In this document: positions 25,226 to 34,451 of the stretch, piece by piece
How positions within the stretch are numbered: the first letter of the stretch is position 1
Layout of the letters: every line of letters begins with the position of its first letter
NCBI GenBank assembly: GCA_030151365.1
Contig: JASLDW010000006.1
Span: 161,516 to 225,515, forward strand
Reading direction: 5' to 3'
Source: Lysobacter sp.
GTDB taxonomy: Bacteria > Pseudomonadota > Gammaproteobacteria > Xanthomonadales > Xanthomonadaceae
Length of the DNA stretch: 64,000 bases
Made by a program: the position numbers and the translations under genes
The notes under the pieces: model-generated
The model's input: the letters and a program-made list of their open reading frames with translations, nothing else
Databases searched by the model: none
What the model was told of the DNA's origin: nothing

Positions 25226-25972
25226 TCAAGTAATCGCCCGCAACCGCGCCTTCAGCGCACGCCCTTCCGCATGGAAATACGTGCGCTCGCGCCGCCAGTG
25301 CGGGCAACGCGCCTGCACCTCGCGCCAGAACGCCGGCGAGTGGTCGGCGCGGATCAGGTGGCAGAGTTCGTGCACCAGCACGTATTCGAAGGCCGATGGC
25401 CGCGCCAGCACCAGCGAGAGGTCGAGCGACACCACGCCCGACGGCGCCAGCGATCCCCATTGCGAACTCATCCTGCGCAGCACGATGCGTGACGGCTGGC
25501 GCGGCAGCGCGCCCACGTATTTCGGCAGCCACGCAGCGAGATCGGCGCGCGCCTGCGCCTCGTAGAAGTCGCGCAGCGCACGACGCACCGCACTGTCGGA
25601 ATTGCCGCGCCGTTCGAACAGCAATTCGCCATCGGCCAAGGTCACGCGATTGACGCGCCCGGCGATCCAGCGCACCGGCAGCCATTCGCCGCGCAAGGGC
25701 AATGTCGTGGTGATGCCGGCGCGCAACGGCTCCGGTGCATCGACGGCGAGGTGGGCGATCTGCGTTTCCAGCCACGCCACGTGCTCCTGCGCGAAACGCT
25801 CGGCCGTGCGGAGGCTGGCGCGCAGCGGCAGCGTCATGCGCGGGCCGCGTTCGTCCACCGACAATTTGATCCGGCGCGCGCGCGAATGGCGCTTGCAGGG
25901 CAGTCGCAGCGTGCGCCCGTCCTCGAGGCGCAGGGTGATGTCCGGCAGATCGTCGCGATCCGCGTCGACCAC
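25226..25972 (-). CDS. YgjP-like zinc metallopeptidase-fold protein (SprT/DUF45 type)
   Basis: 248 residues if started at the GTG that overlaps the rdgC stop (TAGTG). The zinc motif is HELCH (VHELCHLIRADHSPAFW), with a further His in the DHSPAFW helix as third ligand. The upstream RMSSQWGSL and LDLSLVLA segments are typical of the YgjP/DUF45 family. Function is not established beyond a putative metal-dependent hydrolase. Last gene of the cfa-ttcA-rdgC-ygjP series. Confidence 0.88.
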   Translation of the reverse strand: MVDADRDDLPDITLRLEDGRTLRLPCKRHSRARRIKLSVDERGPRMTLPLRASLRTAERFAQEHVAWLETQIAHLAVDAPEPLRAGITTTLPLRGEWLPVRWIAGRVNRVTLADGELLFERRGNSDSAVRRALRDFYEAQARADLAAWLPKYVGALPRQPSRIVLRRMSSQWGSLAPSGVVSLDLSLVLARPSAFEYVLVHELCHLIRADHSPAFWREVQARCPHWRRERTYFHAEGRALKARLRAIT

Positions 25973-26895
25973 TATCCCGCCTTGCTCAACTTGAGCACCG
26001 GCTCCAGCACCGCGAACAGGCGGTCGAATTCGGCGGCCATCAGCGCGAAGCGGGCGTCGAGTTCGGCGCGGATGTCGTCGCGATCGCTGGATTCCAGCTG
26101 TTCCACCGCGCCATCGAGCAGCTTGAACTTGCGGATCACCAGATCGTCGCCGAGCACGAAGCTGACGTGGTCGTCCAGCTTCAACGCCAGCCGCGTCACC
26201 TGCTTGCCGGATTCGAGGTGGGTTTCGATTTCCTCGCCGGCGAGCTCCATGCCCTGCAGCTTCACCACCGCGCCGGAATCGCCCGGATCGCGGAGTTCGC
26301 ATTCCTCGCCCAGCGACAGCCCTGCCGGCAAGGCATCGCCAGCCAGCCAGCCGGTAAGCAGCGTTCCGGTCGCGACTTCGGCGTTCAACGGCAATGCCGG
26401 GAAACTGCCCAGCGCTTCGCGCACTTGCGACACGACGTTTTCAGCGGATTTCTTCGACGAGGTGTCGATGGCGATGACGTGGTGCTTGAGGTCGACCAGC
26501 GCATCGGTGCGCACCGGGCGCACGAAGGCGCGCGGCAGCAGGTCGGTGACGAGCTCGTCCTTCAATTGGCGACGCATCTTGCCGCCCGGCTTGCGGCCGT
26601 TGCGCGCCTCGAACTCGGCGATCTTCTTCTGCAACTGATCGTTCACGACCGCCGACGGCAACAGGCGATCCTCGCCACCCACGGCCAGCCAGATCGAACG
26701 TTCGATCTGGTGCATGTAGGCGACATCGTCGCTATTGCCATTTTCGGCGGCATTGCCGAACGGCGGGATGAAGCCGCGCGACGACAGTTCGAGCGGGCCG
26801 ACCGGCTTGAGCGCGGTTTCGCGCAGGCGTTCGTCGATGTCGGCGAAGGAAACGGAAGCAGGGAAGCGGAACAGCGTGAGATTGCGAAAGAACAT
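25972..26895 (-). CDS. rdgC: Recombination-associated protein RdgC
   Basis: 307 residues, the typical length. RdgC is a ring-forming dimer that binds duplex DNA and limits RecA activity. Typical features are the start MFFRNLTLFRF, the NGRKPGGKMRRQLKDEL segment and a C-terminal acidic region. Start at 26895; weak ribosome-binding sequence. It overlaps ygjP by one base. Confidence 0.95.
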   Translation of the reverse strand: MFFRNLTLFRFPASVSFADIDERLRETALKPVGPLELSSRGFIPPFGNAAENGNSDDVAYMHQIERSIWLAVGGEDRLLPSAVVNDQLQKKIAEFEARNGRKPGGKMRRQLKDELVTDLLPRAFVRPVRTDALVDLKHHVIAIDTSSKKSAENVVSQVREALGSFPALPLNAEVATGTLLTGWLAGDALPAGLSLGEECELRDPGDSGAVVKLQGMELAGEEIETHLESGKQVTRLALKLDDHVSFVLGDDLVIRKFKLLDGAVEQLESSDRDDIRAELDARFALMAAEFDRLFAVLEPVLKLSKAG

Positions 26896-26963
26896 CGGGA
26901 CTCGAAAATGAAAAAGTGGGGGAGGCGGCGCGATGCCGATGCGATACTGATGGAACGACGCGA

Positions 26964-27872
26964 TCAATCGTCGTCGTTCGGCGTCTCACCACCCGAGAGC
27001 CAGGCGTGGGCATCGGGCGGCGCGCCGTTGCCGTGCTTGCCGAGCGACAGGAAATCGAACAGTTTCGGGTCGGCCAGCTGCGACGGGCGGATGTCGCCGA
27101 GCGCGCGCGCCATGGTTTCGACGCGGCCGGGCGATTCCTTCTCCCACTGTTCCAGCATCTTCTTGACCTGCTTGCGTTGCAGGTTTTCCTGGCTGCCGCA
27201 GAGGTTGCAGGGAATGATCGGGAACTGCTTCGCCTCGGCATAGGCCTCGATGTCGCTTTCGCGCACGTAGGCGAGCGGACGGATCACCACGTGCTTGCCG
27301 TCGTCGCTGAGCAGCTTCGGTGGCATGCCGCTGAGCTTGGCGTGGAAGAACAGGTTGAGGAAGAAGGTGTTGACCATGTCGTCGCGATGGTGGCCGAGCG
27401 CGATCTTGGTGTAGCCGTGTTCTTCCGCATACGTGTAGAGCGCACCACGGCGCAGGCGCGAGCACAGCGAGCACATCGTCTTGCCTTCCGGGATCACCCG
27501 GCTGACGACGGAATAGGTGTCCTGTTCGATGATGTGGAAATCGGCGCCGATCGAACGCAGGTACTCCGGCAGCACGTGTTCGGGAAAACCGGGCTGCTTC
27601 TGGTCGAGGTTGACCGCGGTGATCGAGAACGACACCGGTGCCTTCTTCTGCAACTGCAGGAGGACGTCGAGCATGGTGTAGCTGTCCTTGCCGCCGGACA
27701 GGCAGACCATCACCTTGTCGCCATCCTCGATCATCCCGAAATCGGCGATGGCGCGGCCGACCTGGTGGCGCAGGCGCTTGGCCAGCTTGTCGGCTTCGTA
27801 CTTGCCCACAGATGGCTTGCGGCGCTGGGCGACCGGCAATGGCTCGGCGAGGGTGAGAGGAATCGCGTTCAT
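26964..27872 (-). CDS. ttcA: tRNA 2-thiocytidine(32) synthetase TtcA
   Basis: 302 residues. PP-loop ATP pyrophosphatase motif SGGKDS at 59-64; the cysteines that hold the iron-sulfur cluster are at 134 and 137 (CSLC) and 222 (CNLC, with a further Cys at 225). It thiolates cytidine 32 of selected tRNAs using ATP and a sulfur donor. It is located nine bases downstream of cfa and 68 bases upstream of rdgC, on one likely transcript. Confidence 0.97.
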   Translation of the reverse strand: MNAIPLTLAEPLPVAQRRKPSVGKYEADKLAKRLRHQVGRAIADFGMIEDGDKVMVCLSGGKDSYTMLDVLLQLQKKAPVSFSITAVNLDQKQPGFPEHVLPEYLRSIGADFHIIEQDTYSVVSRVIPEGKTMCSLCSRLRRGALYTYAEEHGYTKIALGHHRDDMVNTFFLNLFFHAKLSGMPPKLLSDDGKHVVIRPLAYVRESDIEAYAEAKQFPIIPCNLCGSQENLQRKQVKKMLEQWEKESPGRVETMARALGDIRPSQLADPKLFDFLSLGKHGNGAPPDAHAWLSGGETPNDDD

Positions 27873-27881
27873 CCCGCCATT

Positions 27882-29090
27882 TTACCCGCGGGCGTCGTTG
27901 CCCCGGGGAAGCGATGGCCGCTTCCAGCCTCCCGGGACGCCGTCCTTCGACAGCAGCCATTGCCACAGCTGCAGGTCGCGCGCACGGAAGGCGCCGGCAC
28001 AGGACAGCAGGTAGTAGCGCCACTTGCGGTGGAAGGTTTCGTCGAATTCGCCGGCGAAGCGCGGCCATGCGGCCTCGAAATTCGCGTGCCAGGCCATCAG
28101 CGTCGGATCGTAGTCGGCGCCGAAGTTGTGCAGGTCCTCGCAGACGAACAGGCCGTCCAGGGCATCGCCGATCTGGCCCAGTGCGGGCAGGTCGCCGTTG
28201 GGGAAGATGTATTTGTCGATCCACGGATCGACCGTGGTGTCGCGCCGGTTCTTGCCGATGGTATGCAGCAGGAACAGTCCGTCGTCGCGCAGGCAGCGGC
28301 GGGCGACGTGCATGAAGGCGCGGTGGTTGCGTCGGCCGACGTGCTCGAACATGCCGATGCTGACGATGCGGTCCACCGGCCCGCCAAGCGTGTCGACGCC
28401 GAGGTCGCGGTAGTCCTGCAGGCGGAATTCCAGCGGCAATCCCGCGTAGCGCTCGCGCGCGTAGGCGACCTGTTCGCTTGATACGGTCACGCCGATGCAG
28501 CGCACGCCGTGGCGTTCGGCGGCATGGCCCATGAAGCTGCCCCAGCCGCAGCCGATGTCCAGTACGCGCATGCCCGGCTGCAAGCCCAGCTTGCGGCAGA
28601 CCAGTTCCAGTTTCGCTTCCTGCGCCTGCGCGAGATCCTGCGCGCCGTCCTGCCACCAGCCGCAGGAGTAGGTCATGCGCGGATCCAGCATCGCCGCATA
28701 GAAGTCATTGCCGAGATCGTAGTGGGCCTTGCCGACGTGCCAGGCGCGGCGGCGATTCTGCCGGTTGGTCAGCTTCGCCTGTAGGGCATGCCAGACCAGT
28801 TGCGCGGGATGGATGTCGCGGTCGAGGTGCGCGCGCAGGACGCGTTCGAAAAACATGTCCAGGGCGGCGCAATCCCACAGCCCGGCCATGTAGGCCTCGC
28901 CGAAGCCGAGGCTGCCCTCCGCCACCGCGCGATCCAATGCGACGGGGTCGTGCAGGCGGATATCCCAAGGGTTGTCGCCGTTGATGCGGATATCGGCGCG
29001 TGCGAGCAGCTCCGCGACCCAGCGACGCGCGGAAGTGTCGAGGCCGGGCGGGACGGGTGGCGTATCGAGCGGGCGAGCATCGGCGTTCAT
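27882..29090 (-). CDS. cfa: Cyclopropane-fatty-acyl-phospholipid synthase
   Basis: 402 residues from the ATG at 29090 (the frame extends a few codons further to a TTG). It transfers a methylene group from S-adenosylmethionine to cis double bonds in membrane phospholipids. N-terminal lipid-binding domain (about 1-110), then the methyltransferase domain with the SAM motif VLDIGCGWG at 176-184 and the family motifs YDLGNDFY and YSCGWW. First gene of the minus-strand series, divergent from the small DUF465 gene. Confidence 0.95.
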   Translation of the reverse strand: MNADARPLDTPPVPPGLDTSARRWVAELLARADIRINGDNPWDIRLHDPVALDRAVAEGSLGFGEAYMAGLWDCAALDMFFERVLRAHLDRDIHPAQLVWHALQAKLTNRQNRRRAWHVGKAHYDLGNDFYAAMLDPRMTYSCGWWQDGAQDLAQAQEAKLELVCRKLGLQPGMRVLDIGCGWGSFMGHAAERHGVRCIGVTVSSEQVAYARERYAGLPLEFRLQDYRDLGVDTLGGPVDRIVSIGMFEHVGRRNHRAFMHVARRCLRDDGLFLLHTIGKNRRDTTVDPWIDKYIFPNGDLPALGQIGDALDGLFVCEDLHNFGADYDPTLMAWHANFEAAWPRFAGEFDETFHRKWRYYLLSCAGAFRARDLQLWQWLLSKDGVPGGWKRPSLPRGNDARG

Positions 29091-29191
29091 GCGGCGATAT
29101 CGGCGTTCGGCCAATGCTGCAGGCTGGCATGCCGGGCGTTAAAAGGCGGTATCCGGTTCCGGATCGGCGAATTGCCGGCTAAGCTCCCGCC

Positions 29192-29395
29192 ATGCCCATC
29201 GACAGCGCCGACATCGCCCACCGCCTGGCCGAATTGCGGATCGAGCATCGCGACCTCGATCTCGCGATCGGCCGCATGCAGGCGGCCTCCGAGGTCGACG
29301 ACCTGGCCTTGCGCCGGCTCAAGAAGCGCAAGCTCATGCTCAAGGACTGGATCGCCAAGCTGGAATCGATGCTGATTCCCGACGCGCCGGCCTAG
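29192..29395 (+). CDS. Small DUF465 (YdcH-like) protein
   Basis: 67 residues forming a predicted helical hairpin: a first helix with Arg, Glu and Asp (HRLAELRIEHRDLD), a turn, and a Leu/Lys-rich second helix (LRRLKKRKLMLKDWI), the characteristic pattern of DUF465. Function unknown. The gene is convergent with the LuxR-type regulator, with 13 bases between the ends. Confidence 0.88.
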   Translation: MPIDSADIAHRLAELRIEHRDLDLAIGRMQAASEVDDLALRRLKKRKLMLKDWIAKLESMLIPDAPA

Positions 29396-29408
29396 CCCTG
29401 GCAGGCCC

Positions 29409-30521
29409 TCACGCCAATTGCGGTTCCGCGCGGTGGTAGAGGTGGTCGTTGAGTTCGGCCAGCGAATCGAGCGCCTGGAACAGTTCGGCTTGGCGATGCA
29501 GGTCCATCTTCTCGAAGATTTCCTGCAGCCGTTGACGCGCGGTGCCGACGGTGATGCCCAGCGATTGCGCAGCGTCGGCCAGGGTTTCGCTGCGACGCAG
29601 GGCGATCGCGAACGCCGCCTCCGATGCGGTCAATCCGCAGGAGGCGCGCAAGGTCGCGGTGAGATCGGCGTGGACGCCGATCGGCTGCAGCGGGCGCACG
29701 AACAGCAGCCGTCGTGGCGTCAGGCTGCCATCGACCTGCGGGCGCAGGGCGGCATACGCCACGACTTCGGCATGGTGGCCATAGACGGGAACGGCCGGTG
29801 GCGGCACCGCCGCCGATATCGCCTGGCGCTGGCAGCTGGCCCACAGCGCCTGGCTGCGCGCATCGTGCATGCGCAATGCGCCATCGGAGCCCCGCTGCAG
29901 CCAGCCCGAGGCGATGCAATGTTCGGCGGGCGGGTTCATCCGGCGCACGTCGAAGGTTGGGCCGAGTTCGAACACGGCAAGGCTGGGATGGCCGCGATGG
30001 TCGCGCTGCCCGGCGGCGATCCGGTGTTCCAGCTGTTTGTAGCGCACCCAATGTGGCGCGAAGGCATGCAGTACGGCGATGCTGTCCGCGCCGAAGGCGC
30101 CGCGTTGTTCGCTGCGGTTGATGGTCAGCAGGCATTGCGCGTCCGGGCGCATGACGCCGCACACCCCCGCCGAATGCAGGATGTCCAGCGGCTGCAGCAA
30201 TTCGCGGTAATAGCGCGTGGCCTTGATTTCGCTTGCGCTGGCGTAGTCGATGCCGTTGATCACCGCGCCCGGCGCCATGTCGCGCTCGCTGCGTTCCCAC
30301 CACAGGCGATCGTTGATGGTGGGGAATATCTCCATGAAACGCGCGTTGGCGGCCTCGTCGGCGGCCGTGCTGGTGAAGCGCATGGCATCGGGGCGCGAGA
30401 GGTCGAAGTCGAAGACGGCCACGGAGTCGGCGTCGGCGATCCGGGCGAATTGCTTGAGGAATCCATCGAACAGGCCCGCATCCAGCAGGCTGCCATACAG
30501 GCAATCCAGTGCAGTGATCAC
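29409..30521 (-). CDS. LuxR-type regulator with a large N-terminal domain of unknown ligand
   Basis: 370 residues from a GTG at 30521, chosen because AAGGA lies eight bases upstream (30530-30534, minus strand) although the frame is open further. The C-terminus (about 300-360) is a LuxR helix-turn-helix with GLTASEAAFAIAL, LGITVGTARQRLQEIFEKM. The first 290 residues look PAS-like (VAVFDFDLS, MRFTSTAADEA), with no receiver or acyl-homoserine-lactone domain recognised. The 280-base upstream gap to the plsB stop holds a TTGACA (30554-30559, minus strand) but no good -10. Confidence 0.85.
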   Translation of the reverse strand: MITALDCLYGSLLDAGLFDGFLKQFARIADADSVAVFDFDLSRPDAMRFTSTAADEAANARFMEIFPTINDRLWWERSERDMAPGAVINGIDYASASEIKATRYYRELLQPLDILHSAGVCGVMRPDAQCLLTINRSEQRGAFGADSIAVLHAFAPHWVRYKQLEHRIAAGQRDHRGHPSLAVFELGPTFDVRRMNPPAEHCIASGWLQRGSDGALRMHDARSQALWASCQRQAISAAVPPPAVPVYGHHAEVVAYAALRPQVDGSLTPRRLLFVRPLQPIGVHADLTATLRASCGLTASEAAFAIALRRSETLADAAQSLGITVGTARQRLQEIFEKMDLHRQAELFQALDSLAELNDHLYHRAEPQLA

Positions 30522-30777
30522 TGTGTGTGTCCTTACTTGAGTGTTGAAGTCCGTGTCAACTGGTGTTCCCAAGTCGCCTATGCTGCCACGAAATGCGATT
30601 GTGTGCGGCGCGATACGGAGCTCAGAAGGAACAGGGGGCTGCAAGGCGTCGACCAGGGAGGGCGACGATGCGCTTGGCAAAGGTTCGCCGCGCCGGATTC
30701 GCTAGACGTCGCGCGGGGACCAAGGGAGGGGTCACCCCGCCGACGTCGTTCTTGTCTGGAGCCGGGTTTCGTGCGTG

Positions 30778-30796
30778 CGCCCGCATTTCGCGGGCG
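30778..30796 (-). terminator. Hairpin just downstream of plsB
   Basis: A 7-bp perfect stem, CGCCCGC (30778-30784) with GCGGGCG (30790-30796), loop ATTTC, beginning six bases after the plsB stop on the minus strand. No T-tract follows, so it may be a 3'-end stabilising hairpin rather than a complete terminator. Confidence 0.4.
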
Positions 30797-30801
30797 TGCC
30801 G

Positions 30802-33435
30802 TCATTCGCCCGCGGGCGTCGGCTTGGCCGTTTCCACCGCGTCGGGGCTGATCCGTTCGATGGTGTGGCGGAGTTCGCGGCCGAGGATGGTCTTGGCGTC
30901 GCGCGCCCAGGCATCCAGGCGTTCGTCGAATTCCAGCTTGCCGTTCGAGTCCGCCCAGACCAGGCGCAACGCGCGCAGTTTCTGGATGAAGCCGCGGAAC
31001 AGCGACTTGTCGAAGAACTCCGGGGCCGCCGGCGCGTACAGCAGCGACAGCCGCTGCGCGGCGAGGTGGCACAGGCTTTCCAGTTCGCCGGCCGAAAGCG
31101 TGCCGGGACCGTTCTTGGCCAACACCGAAATGGCGATGTAATAGCGCTCGAAGGCCTGCCGCAACGGATGGCCGAGTGCGCGAAGGCGGAACACTTCATC
31201 GGTTTCGCCGAGGCCGCGGGTCAGCACGCTGGCATCGTTCTCTTGGGTTTCCGCCAGCAAGCCTTCGCGCACGAAGAGATCGATGGTGCGATCCAGGCGC
31301 TCCGCGAACTGGTCTTCGTTCCACGGCAGGAACAGTTCCGCCTGCAGGAAGGGATAGACGCGGCGACCGAGGTTCACGACCGTCGTGCGGGCGAGGCGGC
31401 GATTCTGCTGGAAGCAGGTCGCGACCCAGGCCAACGCGGTGAACAGGTGCAGCACGTTGTTGCGGAAGTAGGTGAGCAGGATCGCCTTGTCCTCGTCCTC
31501 GACCTTGAGCACGTCGCCGAGCGGATGGCGGATGCGCTCGAGCACGTTGATCTCCTCGCCGTGGGCGATGATCTGTTCGGGCGTGTGCGGCGTCACCGTG
31601 ACCAGGTCGGAATACGGCAGTTCCTTCAACAGCGTCTGCGACAGCGCGATCTGGTCGATGAGGTCGGATTCGCTCATCGAATGCTTGGGCGTCGACAGCA
31701 GCGCCATCGCCAGCAGGTTGATCGGATTGACGTCGGCGGCGCGGTTGACGTTGACCTGGATGCGGGTCGCCAGCGCGTCGACGGTGTCCGACAGCCATTG
31801 CGGGCGATCGTCTTCCTGCAGCGGCTTGCCGTCCCAGTCGTGGGCGTGCTCGGCCAGCATCTCGTCAAGGCGGATTGGCTCGCCGTAGTTCACCACCACC
31901 TGGCCGTAGTTGGAACGCAGCACCTTGGGAATGCCGGTCAGCAATTGCCAGATCGATTCCTTCTGCTTGGCCTTGCCCGAGAGTTCGTCGATGTAGCTGT
32001 TGCCTTCCATCAGCTTCTCGTAGCCGATGTAGATCGGCTGGAACAGCACCGGGCGCGCCGGCTGGCGCAGGTAGGCGCGCACCGTCATCGAGATCATGCC
32101 GCCCTTGGGCTGCAGCAGACGGCCCGTGCGCGAGCGTCCGCCTTCGATGAAGTATTCGATCGAATAGCCGCCGGCCACCAGTTGCGCCACGTATTCGCTC
32201 AGCACCACCGAATACAGCGCGCTGCCGCGGATGCTGCGGCGGATGAAGAAGGCGCCGCCTTTGCGCAGCAGGGTGCCGATCACCGGCATGTTGAGGTTGA
32301 TGCCGGCGACGATGTGCGGCGGCACCACGCCTTCGGTGTAGAGCAGATAGCTCAGCAGCAGGTAATCCATGTGGCTGCGGTGGCTGGGCACATAGATCAC
32401 CTCGTTGCCGGGCGCGGCGGCCTTGAAGGCGTCGAGGTGGTGGACGAGGATGCCGCGGTAGATGCGGTTCCAGATCGGCTGCAGCAGGAAGCTGGCCGAA
32501 CGCACCACCGGATGCGAATAGTCGGCGGCGAGTTCCCAGGCGAAGGCATGCGCCTTTTTCCAGGCATCGCCGGTGCTGCTGCCGTCGCGGCGCGCGGTAT
32601 CGGCGATCGCGGCCTGGACTTCCGGCGCGGCCAGCACCTTGTCGATCAGCAATCGGCGCGTGGAAAGATCGGGTCCGATCACCGCGGCGCGGATGCGATG
32701 GAAATGCGTGCGCAGGACGCGCGACAACTTGCGTACCGTGCGTTCCGGCGGCAGGCCCTCGTCGACGATGTCGCGCAGGGAAATCGGCGGCGCGAAGCGC
32801 ACTACGGTGTCGCGGCCGTTGAGGAGCACCGACAGCAGGCGGCGGAAGCGGCCGACGATCGCCCAGTTTTCCGAGAACAGCACCGAGAACCAGCCGCTCT
32901 GCTTGTCCGGCGCGCGACCGATGAAGATCGACACCGGCACCAGTTGCACGTCCAGCCAGTCGTTGTCGCGGTGGGCCTGCAACAGGCGCGCGAGGGAGCC
33001 GGAGTGCGTGCGCTGCTCGGGGCCGTGGCCGAGGCCGAGCTGCTTGAGCGTGGTGGCGTGACGGCGCGACAGGGCGACGTAGGCGCGCTTGCGGCCGAGC
33101 GGATCGCCGGCCAGCGGCTGCATCGGCGAGGGCAGGCCGGCCTCGCGGCAGGCGCGCTCGAGGATCAGGGCGTTGGTGAGGCCGTAGTCCTCGAGGACGT
33201 AGCAGATGGCATGGCCATCGAGATGGTCGGCCGCGTCCGGCGGTTCCAGGCGCAGTTGCAGCCAGGGATTGAGGATCCCGCCCAGCAGGCGCGCCCACAG
33301 TGGCCGCTTGCCGGTGGATTCACGGGGGCGGCGGGGGCCGGGCTCGACGGGCGACGGCTGGCCCGGATCCGCGGGGGCGGCGGGCGGCGTGCTGGGCGTC
33401 GGGTCCGGGAATGGGAGGGAATTCTGATCCGGCAT
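30802..33435 (-). CDS. plsB: Glycerol-3-phosphate 1-O-acyltransferase PlsB
   Basis: 877 residues. The first acyltransferase of phospholipid synthesis at the inner membrane: it acylates position 1 of glycerol-3-phosphate. The HX4D motif is HRSHMD (His352, Asp357), followed by GGAFFIRRS and the FIEGGRSRTG motif of the PlsB type, then FQPIYIGYE. The first 45 residues are a Pro-rich extension. Substrate comes from GpsA, encoded at 1.4 kb. It follows the lipoprotein gene by 43 bases on the minus strand. Confidence 0.96.
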   Translation of the reverse strand: MPDQNSLPFPDPTPSTPPAAPADPGQPSPVEPGPRRPRESTGKRPLWARLLGGILNPWLQLRLEPPDAADHLDGHAICYVLEDYGLTNALILERACREAGLPSPMQPLAGDPLGRKRAYVALSRRHATTLKQLGLGHGPEQRTHSGSLARLLQAHRDNDWLDVQLVPVSIFIGRAPDKQSGWFSVLFSENWAIVGRFRRLLSVLLNGRDTVVRFAPPISLRDIVDEGLPPERTVRKLSRVLRTHFHRIRAAVIGPDLSTRRLLIDKVLAAPEVQAAIADTARRDGSSTGDAWKKAHAFAWELAADYSHPVVRSASFLLQPIWNRIYRGILVHHLDAFKAAAPGNEVIYVPSHRSHMDYLLLSYLLYTEGVVPPHIVAGINLNMPVIGTLLRKGGAFFIRRSIRGSALYSVVLSEYVAQLVAGGYSIEYFIEGGRSRTGRLLQPKGGMISMTVRAYLRQPARPVLFQPIYIGYEKLMEGNSYIDELSGKAKQKESIWQLLTGIPKVLRSNYGQVVVNYGEPIRLDEMLAEHAHDWDGKPLQEDDRPQWLSDTVDALATRIQVNVNRAADVNPINLLAMALLSTPKHSMSESDLIDQIALSQTLLKELPYSDLVTVTPHTPEQIIAHGEEINVLERIRHPLGDVLKVEDEDKAILLTYFRNNVLHLFTALAWVATCFQQNRRLARTTVVNLGRRVYPFLQAELFLPWNEDQFAERLDRTIDLFVREGLLAETQENDASVLTRGLGETDEVFRLRALGHPLRQAFERYYIAISVLAKNGPGTLSAGELESLCHLAAQRLSLLYAPAAPEFFDKSLFRGFIQKLRALRLVWADSNGKLEFDERLDAWARDAKTILGRELRHTIERISPDAVETAKPTPAGE

Positions 33436-33478
33436 CGGGGCATTCTAGCGAAGCGCCGTCCGGCGCCGTCCGGTGGGC

Positions 33479-34384
33479 TCACCCGGCAGGCGCGACCGCC
33501 GGTTCGGCCTGGGGCCGGGGCGCGGCCAGCGCCTGCTCGGCATCGGTTAGCAGGCTGGCGAGATACCAGCGCCCGCCGCGGCGTTCGACGGCGATGTCGC
33601 TCTCGACCGGCTCGCCATGCACCAGGTAATGCACGTGGACGCGGGCATGGTCGCCGTCCTGGTCCTTCGGGCTGACTTGCACGCTGGACAGGACCTCGTC
33701 GAGCGACAATCCGTACAACGCCAGCGCCTGCTTGGCGTTGCGATAGAGCGGCGTCAGACCATGCAGCGAACCACGCATGCCGGCGGCGGGCAATGCGGCA
33801 TCGTCATGGATGGAGGATGCATTCGCGCCCGCGACCAGCAGGGCGACGGCCTGGTGTCCGAGGGTGCGATCGCCCAGCGGCGCGTGGCTGCTCCAGTCGC
33901 TGAGCGCGACGATCAGGTTGGCGTAGTGCGCGCGTTGGTCGGGCTGGTAACTGCTTTCCTTCTGGATGTAGCGCACCGCGAACAGGCCGAGTCCGCGTGC
34001 CGCGCTTTGCAGCTCCGTGGTCTGGCCGGCGAACTGATGATCGAACGCGAGGCGCAACTTCGTTTCGGCGGCGGGCCCGTTGAGCGCGGCGAGCACCGTC
34101 GGCAGCTTCGACGACAGCGGCAGTTCCGCGATCGGCCAGCGCGAACGGCCCTCGCGCCAGGCGAGTTCGAGCTTGTCCTGCATTGCCGGGGGAACGGCGC
34201 GGCACGGAATCGCATCGATTGCGTCGTTGCGTAGCGCATCGACGATCAGGGTCACGGCGGCTTCCGGCGTCGTTGCCTGCGTGCATGTCGCGTTCGTGTT
34301 GGCCGCGTTCGATGGCGTGCGCTGGCAGGCGGCCAGCAGCAGTGCGCCGTACAGGGCAACTCCTGCGATCCCGTTTCGCGTCAT
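33479..34384 (-). CDS. Predicted lipoprotein of unknown function
   Basis: 301 residues. Signal peptide with lipobox LAAC (acylated Cys near residue 20). The mature part begins with a Thr/Asn/Ala-rich linker, then a mixed helical domain with an NTF2-like look near the C-terminus (VHVHYLVHGEPVESDIAVERRGGRWYL is an alternating strand pair). No catalytic motif seen. It lies between rep and plsB on the minus strand; I do not recognise the family. Confidence 0.75.
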   Translation of the reverse strand: MTRNGIAGVALYGALLLAACQRTPSNAANTNATCTQATTPEAAVTLIVDALRNDAIDAIPCRAVPPAMQDKLELAWREGRSRWPIAELPLSSKLPTVLAALNGPAAETKLRLAFDHQFAGQTTELQSAARGLGLFAVRYIQKESSYQPDQRAHYANLIVALSDWSSHAPLGDRTLGHQAVALLVAGANASSIHDDAALPAAGMRGSLHGLTPLYRNAKQALALYGLSLDEVLSSVQVSPKDQDGDHARVHVHYLVHGEPVESDIAVERRGGRWYLASLLTDAEQALAAPRPQAEPAVAPAG

Positions 34385-34451
34385 CTCTGCCCCAGGTGCC
34401 GATCGATGCGGTCGAGTGCCGAGTCTAACCGCAGACCAGGCATTGCCGGTG

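Noticed and set aside
30775..33675. Long plus-strand open frame (about 966 codons)
   Set aside because: It is the antisense shadow of plsB, which has complete catalytic motifs; the shadow product is low-complexity Arg/Gln/His/Val-rich.
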